From NCBI GenBank assembly GCA_001899585.1, contig MKWE01000025.1, positions 1 through 64,000 on the forward strand: a stretch of 64,000 nucleotides of DNA, in the 5' to 3' direction. Below the pieces are notes generated by a model. That model made no database searches. It was not told where the DNA came from and saw only the letters and a program-made list of their open reading frames with translations. Origin of the DNA: Rhodospirillales bacterium 70-18 (GTDB lineage Bacteria > Pseudomonadota > Alphaproteobacteria > Acetobacterales > Acetobacteraceae). How positions within the stretch are numbered: the first letter of the stretch is position 1; every line of letters starts with the position of its first letter. Shown here piece after piece: positions 13,433-21,575 of the stretch. Position numbers and translations under genes: made by a program.

Positions 13433-14109
13433 TCAACAAGATCGTCCAGACCATGGCCGACGCCCTGGCCGGCGCGCGCGACGGCATGACCGTGCTGCTC
13501 GGCGGCTTCGGCGCGGTCGGCCAGCCCAGCGTGCTGGTGGAGGCCCTGATCGAAACCGGGGTGCGCGACCTGGTGGTGGTGGCCAACAACGCCGGCGGCG
13601 GCAAGGGCGGGCTGGCCGGGCTGATGGAGGCCGGGCGGGTACGCAAGATCATCTGCTCCTTCCCGCGCAGCGCCAACTCCACCATCTTCGAGGAGCTCTA
13701 CCGCGCCGGCAGGATCGAGCTGGAGATCGTCCCCCAGGGCACCATGGCCGAGCGCATACGCGCCGCCGGCGCCGGGGTGGGCGCCTTCTTCACCCCCACC
13801 GGCGTCGGCACCAAGATGGCCGAGGGCAAGGAGGTGCGCGACATCAACGGCCGCACCATGATCCTGGAACACGCCCTGCGCGGCGATTTCGCGCTGGTGG
13901 AGGCGTGGCAGGCCGATCGCTGGGGCAACCTCACCTATCGCCGCTCGGGCCGCAACTTCAACCCGGTGATGGCCATGGCCGCCGACACCACCATCGTGCA
14001 GAGCCAGCACATCGTGGACCTCGGCGGGCTGGACCCGGAGCATATCGTCACCCCGGGCATCTTCGTGGACCGGGTGGTCCACGTGCCTTACGGTGATCCG
14101 CCGTTCTGA
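13429..14109 (+). CDS. 3-oxoacid/3-oxoadipate-type CoA-transferase subunit A
   Basis: The 226-residue alpha subunit of a class I CoA-transferase begins MINKIVQTMADALAGARDGM and carries the conserved GGFGAVGQP loop and the GVGAFFTPTGVGT motif that contacts CoA. It matches PcaI/ScoA in length and pattern. With subunit B, 19 bp downstream, it would exchange CoA between succinyl-CoA (or another donor) and a beta-keto or other carboxylate. The real substrate is uncertain, because no beta-ketoadipate genes are nearby. Translation probably depends on the overlapping mini-ORF. Confidence 0.88.
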   Translation: MINKIVQTMADALAGARDGMTVLLGGFGAVGQPSVLVEALIETGVRDLVVVANNAGGGKGGLAGLMEAGRVRKIICSFPRSANSTIFEELYRAGRIELEIVPQGTMAERIRAAGAGVGAFFTPTGVGTKMAEGKEVRDINGRTMILEHALRGDFALVEAWQADRWGNLTYRRSGRNFNPVMAMAADTTIVQSQHIVDLGGLDPEHIVTPGIFVDRVVHVPYGDPPF

Positions 14110-14128
14110 TGCAATTGGGGGAAACGAC

Positions 14129-14788
14129 ATGAGCGCGACAACCGAAGCCAAGCCGTGGGACCGCCTCAAGATGGCCGAGCGCGTGGCGCGCGACATCCCG
14201 GAGGGCTGGTACGTCAACCTGGGCATCGGCATGCCCACCACCGTTGCCGACTACGTGCCGCTGGACCGCGAGGTGATCTTCCATTCCGAGAACGGCGTGC
14301 TCGGCATCGGGCCCCGCCCGCCGGAGGCCGAGCGCGACCCCTGGCTTATCAACGCCGGCAAGCAGCACGTCACCCTGCGGCCGGGCGGCAGCTTCGTGCA
14401 CCACGCCGACAGCTTCGCCATGATCCGCGGCGGCCATCTCGACCTCTGCGTGCTCGGCGCGTTCGAGGTGGCGGAGAACGGCGACATCGCCAACTGGGCC
14501 ACCAGCGAGAACGACACCGCGCCGGCCGTCGGCGGCGCCATGGACCTCGCGGCCGGCGCCAAGCGGCTCTGGGTCATCATGGATCACACCACCAAGGACG
14601 GCCGCCCCAAGCTGGTGCATCGCTGCGGCTATCCGCTCACCGCCGTCGGCGCGGTCAAGCGCGTCTACACCAATCTCGGCGTGTTCGACGTGACGGAGCG
14701 CGGCTTCACGGTGATCGACATGGCGCCCGGCGTGGATGCCGCGATGCTGAAGGCCCGCACCGCGGCCGAGCTGCATTTCCAGGCATGA
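14129..14788 (+). CDS. 3-oxoacid/3-oxoadipate-type CoA-transferase subunit B
   Basis: This 219-residue subunit contains the catalytic glutamate (Glu54) in the SENGVLGIGP motif that forms the glutamyl-CoA thioester intermediate. The N-terminal GWYVNLGIGMPTTVADY and the C-terminal KLVHRCGYPLTAVGAVKRVY segments are typical of PcaJ/ScoB. ATG 14129 is chosen because it is preceded by a GGGGGAAA box and gives the normal length. Its stop overlaps the next gene's start as ATGA. Confidence 0.88.
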   Translation: MSATTEAKPWDRLKMAERVARDIPEGWYVNLGIGMPTTVADYVPLDREVIFHSENGVLGIGPRPPEAERDPWLINAGKQHVTLRPGGSFVHHADSFAMIRGGHLDLCVLGAFEVAENGDIANWATSENDTAPAVGGAMDLAAGAKRLWVIMDHTTKDGRPKLVHRCGYPLTAVGAVKRVYTNLGVFDVTERGFTVIDMAPGVDAAMLKARTAAELHFQA

Positions 14789-15849
14789 GCGCCGCCGCAT
14801 CGGATGACGCCAACGAAAGCGTCCGCCTGATCCGCGACAGCGCGGCGGCCATCGCGCCGCCGGGCGGCGACACCCGGCGCATCCGCGCGCTGCGCTTCCA
14901 GGACCCGGGCTTCGACCGCGGCGTCTGGGGCACCATGTGCGAGATGGGCTGGCCCGGCCTGCTGGTGGCCGAGGCGGATGGCGGCTCGGCGCTGGGCATG
15001 CGCGAATACTGCGCCCTGGCCGAGCAGCTCGGCGCCGGCCTCGCGCCGGAGCCGCTGATCCCGGCCAGCATGGCCGCCCGCCTGCTGTCCGGTGCCGACC
15101 TCGCCGCCCTGCTGGCCGGTCGGCACCTGGTGCTCCCCGCCTGGCAGGAGCGTCCAAACAGCCTGGATACGGTGGGCGACACGGTGATCGCCGGCGGCAA
15201 GGTCACCGGGCGCAAATGCTTCGTGCCGATGGCCGCCGGCGCCGACGCCTTCGTGGTCTCCGGTCAGGGCGGGCTCGCCCTGGTCGCGCGCGGCGCCCCC
15301 GGCCTGTCGATCGCGTTGGAACAGACCCAGGATGGCGGCAATTTCGGCACGCTGAGCTTCGCCGATACCCCCTGTACCATGCTGGCCGGCGACATGGTGG
15401 CGGCGCTGGAGCCGGCCGCGCTGGCCACCGCCGCCTACCTGCTCGGCGTGATGGACCGCGCCTTCGCCCTCACGCTCGACTACCTCAAGACCCGCCACCA
15501 GTTCGGCCGGCCGATCGGCAGCTTCCAGGCGTTGCAGCACCGCGCCGCCGATCTCAAGATCCAGGTGGCGCTCACCCGCGCCGGCGTGGAATCTGCGGCC
15601 GCCGCCATCGACGCCGGCGCTACCGGGGCCTTGGCGCTGGCCGCCGTCTCGCGCGCCAAGGCCCGCGCCGCCGACGCCGCCATGCTGGTCACCCGCCAGG
15701 CCATCCAGCTGCATGGCGGCATCGGCTACACCGACGAGGCCGACCCCGGGCTATACCTGCGCAAGGCGATGGTGCTGTCCAACCTCTACGGCTCCGCCGC
15801 CCTGCACCGCGCCCGCTACGCGGCCAATGCCGCCGACCAGGACGACTGA
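14785..15849 (+). CDS. acyl-CoA dehydrogenase, short form (possible beta subunit)
   Basis: This 354-residue FAD-dependent acyl-CoA dehydrogenase would oxidise an acyl-CoA to the 2-enoyl-CoA. The C-terminal motifs TRHQFGRPIGSFQALQHR and QLHGGIGYTDEADPGLYLRK are standard. The N-terminal half is short and divergent (it lacks the usual long helical lead), as in the smaller partner of heteromeric dehydrogenases. It overlaps the CoA-transferase stop by 4 bp and is followed 2 bp later by the hydratase. Its pairing with the dehydrogenase at 16713 is an inference from shared operon and divergent N-termini. Confidence 0.85.
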   Translation: MSAAASDDANESVRLIRDSAAAIAPPGGDTRRIRALRFQDPGFDRGVWGTMCEMGWPGLLVAEADGGSALGMREYCALAEQLGAGLAPEPLIPASMAARLLSGADLAALLAGRHLVLPAWQERPNSLDTVGDTVIAGGKVTGRKCFVPMAAGADAFVVSGQGGLALVARGAPGLSIALEQTQDGGNFGTLSFADTPCTMLAGDMVAALEPAALATAAYLLGVMDRAFALTLDYLKTRHQFGRPIGSFQALQHRAADLKIQVALTRAGVESAAAAIDAGATGALALAAVSRAKARAADAAMLVTRQAIQLHGGIGYTDEADPGLYLRKAMVLSNLYGSAALHRARYAANAADQDD

Positions 15850-15850
15850 C

Positions 15851-16621
15851 ATGACCGAGCCACCCATCGTGCTGGAAGACCGCCAGGGCAGCACCACCAT
15901 CCTCACCCTGAACCGCCCGGAACGCCGCAACGCGCTGTCGATGCCGATGCGCGAGGCGCTGATGGCCGCGGTGGACCGCGCCGAGTCCGACCGAGGCGTG
16001 CGCGCCGTGGTCATCACCGGCGCCGGCGGCAATTTCTGCGCCGGCGGCGATATCGCGGCGATGAACCAGCGCGACGTGGCCGCCAGCCGCGACCGTTTCC
16101 GCTTCGGCCACCGCATGGTCCGCGCCGTCATGGCCTCCTCCAAGCCCTATCTCGCCGCCGTCGAGGGCTGGGCGGTCGGCGCCGGCCTCGGCATGGCGCT
16201 GATCTGCGACACGGTGGTTGCCGCCGAGGATGCCGGCTTCGGCGCCGGCTTCGGCAAGATCGGCCTGATCCCGGACTGGGGCCTGCTGCACACCCTGCCG
16301 CGCCGCATCGGCGAGGCGAAGGCCCGCCAGATGGTGCTGTACTGCGAAACCATGCGCGCGCCGGAGGCGCTGGCGATCGGCCTGGTGGACCACACCGCGC
16401 CGAAAGGCGAGGCCCTGGCCACGGCCCTCAAGCGCGCCGAGGCGCTGGCCAACATCGCCCCGCAATCCATCGCCATGTGCAAAAGCTACTTCGTCCAGGG
16501 CCTGGCCGAGACGCTGGAATGGGAGCGCAATTCCCAGGCCCTGGTCTCGCTCACCGCCGACCACGCCGAGGGCAAGGCCGCCTTCCTGGAGAAAAGGGCG
16601 CCGAACTTCCAGGGAAGCTGA
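15851..16621 (+). CDS. enoyl-CoA hydratase/isomerase family protein
   Basis: This 256-residue crotonase-fold enzyme probably adds water to the enoyl-CoA made by the neighbouring dehydrogenase. The first oxyanion-hole segment NFCAGGDIAAM lies near 60-70, the second at VEGWAVGAGLGMAL, and the active-site region KIGLIPDWGLLHTLPR carries Asp where many hydratases have Glu. That leaves isomerase or hydrolase activity possible. It starts 1 bp after the dehydrogenase stop and ends at paired stem-loop repeat locus 2. Confidence 0.85.
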   Translation: MTEPPIVLEDRQGSTTILTLNRPERRNALSMPMREALMAAVDRAESDRGVRAVVITGAGGNFCAGGDIAAMNQRDVAASRDRFRFGHRMVRAVMASSKPYLAAVEGWAVGAGLGMALICDTVVAAEDAGFGAGFGKIGLIPDWGLLHTLPRRIGEAKARQMVLYCETMRAPEALAIGLVDHTAPKGEALATALKRAEALANIAPQSIAMCKSYFVQGLAETLEWERNSQALVSLTADHAEGKAAFLEKRAPNFQGS

Positions 16622-16623
16622 AC

Positions 16624-16700
16624 GAATAAAGGTTTTTTGGTTCTTTTTTCAAAAAAGAACAGTCTTTTTTGTGAACAAAAAGAAGAAAAAAACTTTATCC
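16624..16700. repeat. paired stem-loop repeat, locus 2
   Basis: The units are in the order reverse-then-forward. The tail GAATAAAGGTTTTTTGG leads into stem GTTCTTTTTT-C-AAAAAAGAAC (16640-16660, a perfect 10-bp stem). This is followed by a second stem (TCTTTTTTGT-GA-ACAAAAAGA, 16663-16683) and the tail AAAAAAACTTTATCC. It lies between two genes of the same strand, the hydratase and the second dehydrogenase, so it may attenuate rather than end the operon. Confidence 0.85.
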
Positions 16701-16712
16701 TGAAGTATACCG

Positions 16713-17861
16713 ATGACCCAAGACCTGAATGCTCTGACCGAAGCCGAATTCCGCATTGTGGTGCGCAAGTTCCTGGCTGACAACTACCCGGAGAACCTGC
16801 GCAACCCGCCCAAGCGGCTGCACTGGCGCGACAACCAGGTTTGGTACCACACCCTCGCCCGCACTGGCTGGCTCTGCCCCGGCTGGCCCGTCGAACATGG
16901 CGGCATGGGCCTCTCCGCCGCCCGCCAGATCGCGCTCACCGAGGAGTTCGAGCGCCACGGCGTCGCCCGCACCAACGACCACGGCATCGTCATGGTCGGC
17001 CCGCTGCTGATCCAGTACGGCACCCAGGCGCAGCGCGACTTCTTCCTGCCGAAGATTCTCGCCGGCGAGCATATCTGGTGCCAGGGCTACAGTGAGCCCG
17101 GCGCCGGCTCGGACCTCGCCGGCCTGCGCACCTCGGCGGTGAGCGACGGCGACCACTGGGTGGTCAACGGCCAGAAGATCTGGACCACGCTGGCCAACGA
17201 CGCCAACTGGATCTTCCTGCTGGTCCGCACCGACCCTGCCGCAAAAAAGCAGGAGGGCATCAGCTTCCTGCTGGTGCCGATGGACACCCCCGGCATCACC
17301 GTGCGCCCGATCATCAACCTCGAACTGCACGACGAGTTCTGCGAGGTGTTCTTCGACAACGTGCGCGTGCCGAAGGCCAACACCGTCGGCGAGGTGAACA
17401 AGGGCTGGACCGTCGCCAAGAACCTGCTGGGGTTCGAGCGCATCTTCCTTGGCTCCCCCAAGCTCTCCGCCCACGCCCTGGGCCGGCTGCGCGCGCTGGC
17501 CGACCGCATGGGCGCCTGGGACGACGCCGCCTTTACCGACCGCTACACCGCGCTGCGGCTGGAACTGGAGGACCTGAAATCGCTGCACGCCACCTTCGTG
17601 GACATCGTCCGCCGTGGCGAGGCGCTGGGGCCGGACGTGTCGATGCTGAAGGTGATCCAGACCGAGCTGTTCCAGAAGATCACCGACGCCATGATGGACA
17701 TCGCCGGCGAGAACGCGGGGCTGCTGGAGCCGATGGAGGGCAACCGCGAACTGCACCCCTCCGGCCTGTTCATCCAGGCCCGCCCCAGCACCATCTACGG
17801 CGGCTCCAACGAAATCCAGCGCAACATCCTCTCGAAGAATGTCCTGGGACTCCCAGGCTGA
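16713..17861 (+). CDS. acyl-CoA dehydrogenase, long form
   Basis: The 382-residue FAD-dependent dehydrogenase has a complete N-terminal helical domain (LCPGWPVEHGGMGLSAARQ), the middle beta domain (CQGYSEPGAGSDLAGLRT; NGQKIWTTLANDANW) and the C-terminal motif STIYGGSNEIQRN. It resembles the FadE17/FadE26-type alpha chains of heterotetrameric dehydrogenases acting on branched or ring-bearing acyl-CoAs. It starts soon after stem-loop repeat locus 2 and ends before locus 3, so it may have its own transcript. Substrate unknown. Confidence 0.88.
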   Translation: MTQDLNALTEAEFRIVVRKFLADNYPENLRNPPKRLHWRDNQVWYHTLARTGWLCPGWPVEHGGMGLSAARQIALTEEFERHGVARTNDHGIVMVGPLLIQYGTQAQRDFFLPKILAGEHIWCQGYSEPGAGSDLAGLRTSAVSDGDHWVVNGQKIWTTLANDANWIFLLVRTDPAAKKQEGISFLLVPMDTPGITVRPIINLELHDEFCEVFFDNVRVPKANTVGEVNKGWTVAKNLLGFERIFLGSPKLSAHALGRLRALADRMGAWDDAAFTDRYTALRLELEDLKSLHATFVDIVRRGEALGPDVSMLKVIQTELFQKITDAMMDIAGENAGLLEPMEGNRELHPSGLFIQARPSTIYGGSNEIQRNILSKNVLGLPG

Positions 17862-17880
17862 CCCAGTGAACACGCCAAGC

Positions 17881-17963
17881 GAACAAAAGTTTCTTGGTTC
17901 TTTTTTTCAAAAAAGAACAGCACTTCTTTGTTTGAAAACAAAGAAGCAAAAAAACTTTATTCG
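17881..17963. repeat. paired stem-loop repeat, locus 3 (with compensatory change)
   Basis: Stem one (17897-17918) has arms GTTCTTTTTTT and AAAAAAGAAC. Stem two (17923-17946) reads CTTCTTTGTTT-GA-AAACAAAGAAG, a perfect 11-bp stem that differs from the other loci at matching positions in both arms. The tail CAAAAAAACTTTATTCG follows. It sits between the acyl-CoA dehydrogenase stop and the EamA gene. The paired changes argue that the folded structure is what is conserved. Confidence 0.85.
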
Positions 17964-17982
17964 TTTTTCTTCGGAATAAATC

Positions 17983-18903
17983 ATGTCGGTTGTGGCGGCG
18001 GCGCCGCGTGTCCGGTTGGATGCGGTGGCGATTACCATCCTGGTGGCGTTGTGCGCCCTGTGGGGCTTGCAGCAGGTGGCCATCAAGGTCGCGGTGGCGA
18101 ACGGCCTGCCGCCGGTGCTGCAAGCCGGGCTGCGCTCGCTGGTGGCCGCCCTGTGCGTGCTCGGCTGGATCGCCGCGCGCGAGGGGCGGGGGGCCGTGGC
18201 GGCGCTGGCGTCGCGGGACACGCTGCTGCCGGGGCTGCTGCTGGCGGCGCTGTTCGCGCTGGAATTCCTGGTGCTGTTCCCGGGCCTGTCGCTCACCACC
18301 GCCTCGCGCGGCGTGGTGTTCCTGTACACCGCACCGTTCTTCACCGCCCTCGGCGCCCACCTGCTGCTGCCCGCCGAGCGCATGCGCCCGCGCCAGGCGG
18401 CCGGGCTGACGATCGCCTTCGCCGGCGTCGCCGCCACCTTCGCCGAGGGCCTGCTGGCCGGCGGCGGCAGCCTGCGCGGAGACCTGATGTGCCTGGCCGG
18501 CGGCGCCATGTGGGGCGTCAGCACGGTGGTGGTGAAGGCCAGCCCCGCGCTGGCCCGCGCGCCGTCGTCCAAGCTGCTGTTCCTGCAACTCGCCGGCTCC
18601 GCGCCGCCGCTGCTGCTGGGCGCCTGGGCGCTGGGCGAGAGGCTGCATGTGGCCGATGTGGCGCCGGTCGCCTGGGCCGGGCTGTTCTACCAGACGGTGA
18701 TCGTGGCCTTCATCAGCTACCTCGCCTGGTTCCGCCTGGTGCTGATCTACCCCGCCGGGCGCGTCGCCGGCTTCACCTTCCTCACCCCGCTGTTCGGCAT
18801 CCTGGCCGGCTCGCTGCTGCTGGGCGAGCACGCATCCCCCGCGCTGCTGGTCGGGCTGGTGGCGATCGCGACCGGCATGCGGCTGGTGAACAGCCGGGGC
18901 TGA
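17983..18903 (+). CDS. EamA/DMT-family transporter
   Basis: This 306-residue inner-membrane protein has about ten hydrophobic segments arranged as two EamA repeats. The first opens LCALWGLQQVAIKVAV, and the second begins near GDLMCLAGGAMWGVSTVVVK. The final segment ends LVNSRG. Such proteins export amino acids or other small metabolites; the substrate is not deducible. It begins 20 bp after stem-loop repeat locus 3 and is followed 31 bp later by the ATC-hydrolase-like gene, perhaps one transcript. Confidence 0.85.
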   Translation: MSVVAAAPRVRLDAVAITILVALCALWGLQQVAIKVAVANGLPPVLQAGLRSLVAALCVLGWIAAREGRGAVAALASRDTLLPGLLLAALFALEFLVLFPGLSLTTASRGVVFLYTAPFFTALGAHLLLPAERMRPRQAAGLTIAFAGVAATFAEGLLAGGGSLRGDLMCLAGGAMWGVSTVVVKASPALARAPSSKLLFLQLAGSAPPLLLGAWALGERLHVADVAPVAWAGLFYQTVIVAFISYLAWFRLVLIYPAGRVAGFTFLTPLFGILAGSLLLGEHASPALLVGLVAIATGMRLVNSRG

Positions 18904-18934
18904 TCGCGCTAGGCTGGCGCAGGAGGACCAATCC

Positions 18935-19399
18935 ATGACCGACCTGCCCATCCTGACCCAGCGCCGCATCGAGGCCGGCTTCGCCAAGGGGGTATACGAG
19001 GAGATGAAGGCCGAACTGGGCGAGGCGGCGGCGCGGCGGATTTTGACCAATGCGGTGGTGAAAATGGCCCGCGAAACCGCTGCTGAGATGGCAAAATCGG
19101 CCCCGAATGGCCCCGATTTGGACAGTTTTCGCGCCATTCAGCCACGCTGGACCGCCGAGGATGCGCTGCGTACCGAGGTGGTGGAGTCCACCGCCACCAC
19201 GTTCCACTTCAACGTGGTGAAGTGCCGCTACGCCGAAATGTATCGCGCCATGGGATTGGCCGATCTGGGTGCGATTCTGTCCTGCAATCGGGACGGCGCC
19301 TTCTGCGAGGGCTATGACACGAAGCTGAAACTCACCCGCACCCAGACCTTGATGGGCGGCGCCACGCATTGCGACTTTCGATATAATTATGAGGCATAA
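18935..19399 (+). CDS. L-2-amino-thiazoline-4-carboxylate hydrolase-like protein
   Basis: The 154-residue protein fits the ATC-hydrolase family. It has the helical N-terminus (KGVYEEMKAELGEAAARR), then FHFNVVKCRYAEMYRAMGL, a SCNRDGAFCEGY motif, and the ending TRTQTLMGGATHCDFRY. The conserved cysteines and the C-terminal HCDFR motif are those expected of the family. The founding member opens the thiazoline ring in cysteine synthesis, but most relatives are uncharacterised, so the true substrate is open. An AGGAGGA site lies a few bp before ATG 18935. It is convergent with the MFS gene with no gap. Confidence 0.75.
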   Translation: MTDLPILTQRRIEAGFAKGVYEEMKAELGEAAARRILTNAVVKMARETAAEMAKSAPNGPDLDSFRAIQPRWTAEDALRTEVVESTATTFHFNVVKCRYAEMYRAMGLADLGAILSCNRDGAFCEGYDTKLKLTRTQTLMGGATHCDFRYNYEA

Positions 19400-20563
19400 C
19401 TAACGCCGCATCGGCACCAGGCAGGCGAGGGCCAGCAGTGCCACGCCGCCCATCGCCGCGAAAATCCACATTGCCGGCACCGTGTCGATCAGCGGCGCCA
19501 GCACGGTGGGTGTCACCGCCTGGGCGATCAGCGCCGGCAGGGCGAGCCGGCCGAGGCGGGTGGCGTAGCCGTGCGGGCCGAACAGGTGCATGGGCAGCGT
19601 GCCCTTGTTGATGGTCATGATGCCGTTGCTCATGCCGTAGGCCAGGGTGAAGCCCAGCGCCGGGCCGCCCGCCAGCACCCCAAGCACGCCGAGCGGCAGC
19701 AGCGCGGCGCCGATGCGCGCCGAGGTGACCGGGCTGAGGTTGCGGGCCAGCTTCCAGTCCAGCACCCGCGCGCCCACCTGGGCCGGACCGATCATGGCCG
19801 CTGTGAACACCGCCTGCGCCGTGGTCAGCCCGATGCCGCCCAGCAGCACCAGCAGATGCACCGAGACCAGCGAGCTGATCGCCGCCCGGCTGGTGAAGAA
19901 CACCGCCAGCAGCGCGAAGGCCAGCGCCGGGGTGGGGCCGCCGGCATCGGCCCGGCGCGGCGGGGCCGGGGGCGGCGCGGGGCCGGCCGGGGGGACGAAG
20001 GCCAGGATGATCGGCAGGATCACCGCCACCTGCAGCGCCGCGAACAGGCACAGCGCCACCCGCCAGCCATATTGCTGCACCAGCCAGGTGCCGACCGGCC
20101 AGCCGATGGTGCCGGCGAAGCCCGCCATCAGCGTCACGCCCAGGATCGCCGGCCGCGCGCCCTGGCCGAGCAGCCGGCCGATGGTGGCGAACGAGGTGTC
20201 GTACAGCCCCATCGCCATGCCCACGCCGAGCACCGTCCAGGCGACATACCACCAGGCCAGCCCGTTCGACGCCGCCAGCAGCAGCAGCCCGGCGCAGGTG
20301 ACGATCGCCCCCGCCGCCAGGATCGGCCGGCCGCCGGCGCGGTCGATGAAGCGGCCGATCGGCGGCGCGCAGAGGGCGGCCACGATCAGCGACCAGGAGA
20401 ACCCGCCGAGCAGCGCGGTGCGCGACCAGCCGAGGCTCTCGGCCGCCGCCCCGGCCATGACGGCGGGGATGTAGTAGGTGGTCGCCCAGGCCAGCGTCTG
20501 GGTGACGCCGAGGGCGAGCGACAGGCGGCGGGCCAGCGGTAGGCCGGACAGGAAACGCATCAT
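19400..20563 (-). CDS. MFS transporter
   Basis: The 387-residue protein has twelve predicted hydrophobic segments and an MFS-type loop near GRFIDRAGGRPIL between helices 2 and 3. A proline-rich cytoplasmic loop (FVPPAGPAPPPAPPRR) divides the two halves. The pattern resembles monocarboxylate/oxalate-formate-type MFS proteins. ATG 20563 (MMRFLSGLPL) is chosen because the frame upstream is shadow sequence from the phosphatase gene; no strong ribosome site is visible. Substrate unknown. Confidence 0.82.
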   Translation of the reverse strand: MMRFLSGLPLARRLSLALGVTQTLAWATTYYIPAVMAGAAAESLGWSRTALLGGFSWSLIVAALCAPPIGRFIDRAGGRPILAAGAIVTCAGLLLLAASNGLAWWYVAWTVLGVGMAMGLYDTSFATIGRLLGQGARPAILGVTLMAGFAGTIGWPVGTWLVQQYGWRVALCLFAALQVAVILPIILAFVPPAGPAPPPAPPRRADAGGPTPALAFALLAVFFTSRAAISSLVSVHLLVLLGGIGLTTAQAVFTAAMIGPAQVGARVLDWKLARNLSPVTSARIGAALLPLGVLGVLAGGPALGFTLAYGMSNGIMTINKGTLPMHLFGPHGYATRLGRLALPALIAQAVTPTVLAPLIDTVPAMWIFAAMGGVALLALACLVPMRR

Positions 20564-20636
20564 CGCGCCAGCTTGCACGTGCCGGGCGCGGCTGTCGCCT
20601 CCACGCCTTTTTGTGGGGTTCCCGCGGCGCCGCGGG

Positions 20637-21422
20637 TCAGGTGACCGGGATCCCCGCGATGCCCGACAGGATCGGGGCGATGCCCGGCGCGGCGGCGAGG
20701 ATGACGTTGCCGTCGGTGAGGCCGGCTCCGGCGGTGAAGGGCGACACGGTGGCGCCGGCCTCGGCCAGGAGCACCAGGGCGGCGGCCACGTCCCACAGGT
20801 TGATATGCAGTTCCACATAGCCGTCGATCCGCCCGGCCGCGACATCGGCCAGGCCCAGCGCGCCGGAGCCGCCGGCGCGCAGCATGGCGCCGGCGTCCAT
20901 GACGCCTTGCGCGAGGGCGTAGTAGCCGGCGTTGGGGCGGCGGGCGGACCAGCCGCATTCGATTTGCGCACGCGCGAGGTCGGTGGTGGCGGCGGCGTGG
21001 ATCGGGGCGCCGTTCAGCGTGGCGCCGCAGCCTTGGCGGGCGGCGAAGATTTCGCCCAGGGCCGGCGCGGCGATGGCGCCCAGCAGGGGGGTGCGGCCGT
21101 CCAGCAGGCCGATGGAGACGCAGAAGCGCTTGGAGCCGCGCGCGAAGTTGGAGGTGCCGTCGATCGGGTCCACCACCCAGCGCAGCGCGCCTTCGCGGCC
21201 GGTGCCGGTTTCCTCGCCCTGGAAGCCGTCTTCGGGGAAGGCTTCGGCGAGGCTGCGGGCGATAAAGCCTTCCACCGCGCCGTCCGCCTCGGTGAGCCAG
21301 TCCTGCGCGCCCTTCAGGCTGGCGACCGGCGCGCCGGGCGGCGGCTGCAATGACAGGGCGAGGCGGCCGGCGGCCTCGGCAAGGGCGGTGGCGGTAGCCA
21401 GACGACGATCAAGTGCGCTCAT
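20637..21422 (-). CDS. inositol monophosphatase family protein
   Basis: The 261-residue Mg2+-dependent, Li+-sensitive-type phosphatase carries the metal ligands in GEETGTG (replacing GEE in the family), WVVDPIDGTSNFARG, and the C-terminal NLWDVAAALVLLAEAG. It could act on inositol phosphate, histidinol phosphate or 3'-phosphoadenosine compounds; the sequence is closest to histidinol-phosphatase/IMPase mixed clades. ATG 21422 gives MSALDRRLATATALAEAAG, the family's usual N-terminal helix. It is transcribed in the same direction as the MFS gene 73 bp downstream. Confidence 0.85.
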   Translation of the reverse strand: MSALDRRLATATALAEAAGRLALSLQPPPGAPVASLKGAQDWLTEADGAVEGFIARSLAEAFPEDGFQGEETGTGREGALRWVVDPIDGTSNFARGSKRFCVSIGLLDGRTPLLGAIAAPALGEIFAARQGCGATLNGAPIHAAATTDLARAQIECGWSARRPNAGYYALAQGVMDAGAMLRAGGSGALGLADVAAGRIDGYVELHINLWDVAAALVLLAEAGATVSPFTAGAGLTDGNVILAAAPGIAPILSGIAGIPVT

Positions 21423-21483
21423 AGCCCCAAATATCCCACGGGACCCCACCCGATACCAGCCGCCGTCTCCCCCGAAACCCAAC

Positions 21484-21540
21484 GAATAAAATTTTTTTGC
21501 TTCTGTTTGTTCACAAAAAGAAGGGCTGTTCTTTTTTTGA
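21484..21540. repeat. stem-loop repeat, locus 4 (one intact unit, one decayed)
   Basis: An inverted unit (tail GAATAAAATTTTTTTG then stem CTTCTGTTTGT-TC-ACAAAAAGAAG, 21500-21523) has one mismatched pair. It is followed by half of a second unit (GTTCTTTTTTTGAA, 21528 on) whose other arm is lost. It lies just past the 3' end of the sugar ABC operon and so could end that transcript. Confidence 0.75.
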
Positions 21541-21575
21541 AGACCAGACTTTTGACCCGTCTGCTTCGCCGGCCC

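Noticed and set aside
9770-13685. Very long minus-strand open frames opposite the transglycosylase and acyl-CoA ligase
   Set aside because: They consist of low-complexity Gly/Ala/Arg/His-rich sequence produced by the reverse strand of GC-rich genes; the plus-strand frames carry clear domain motifs.
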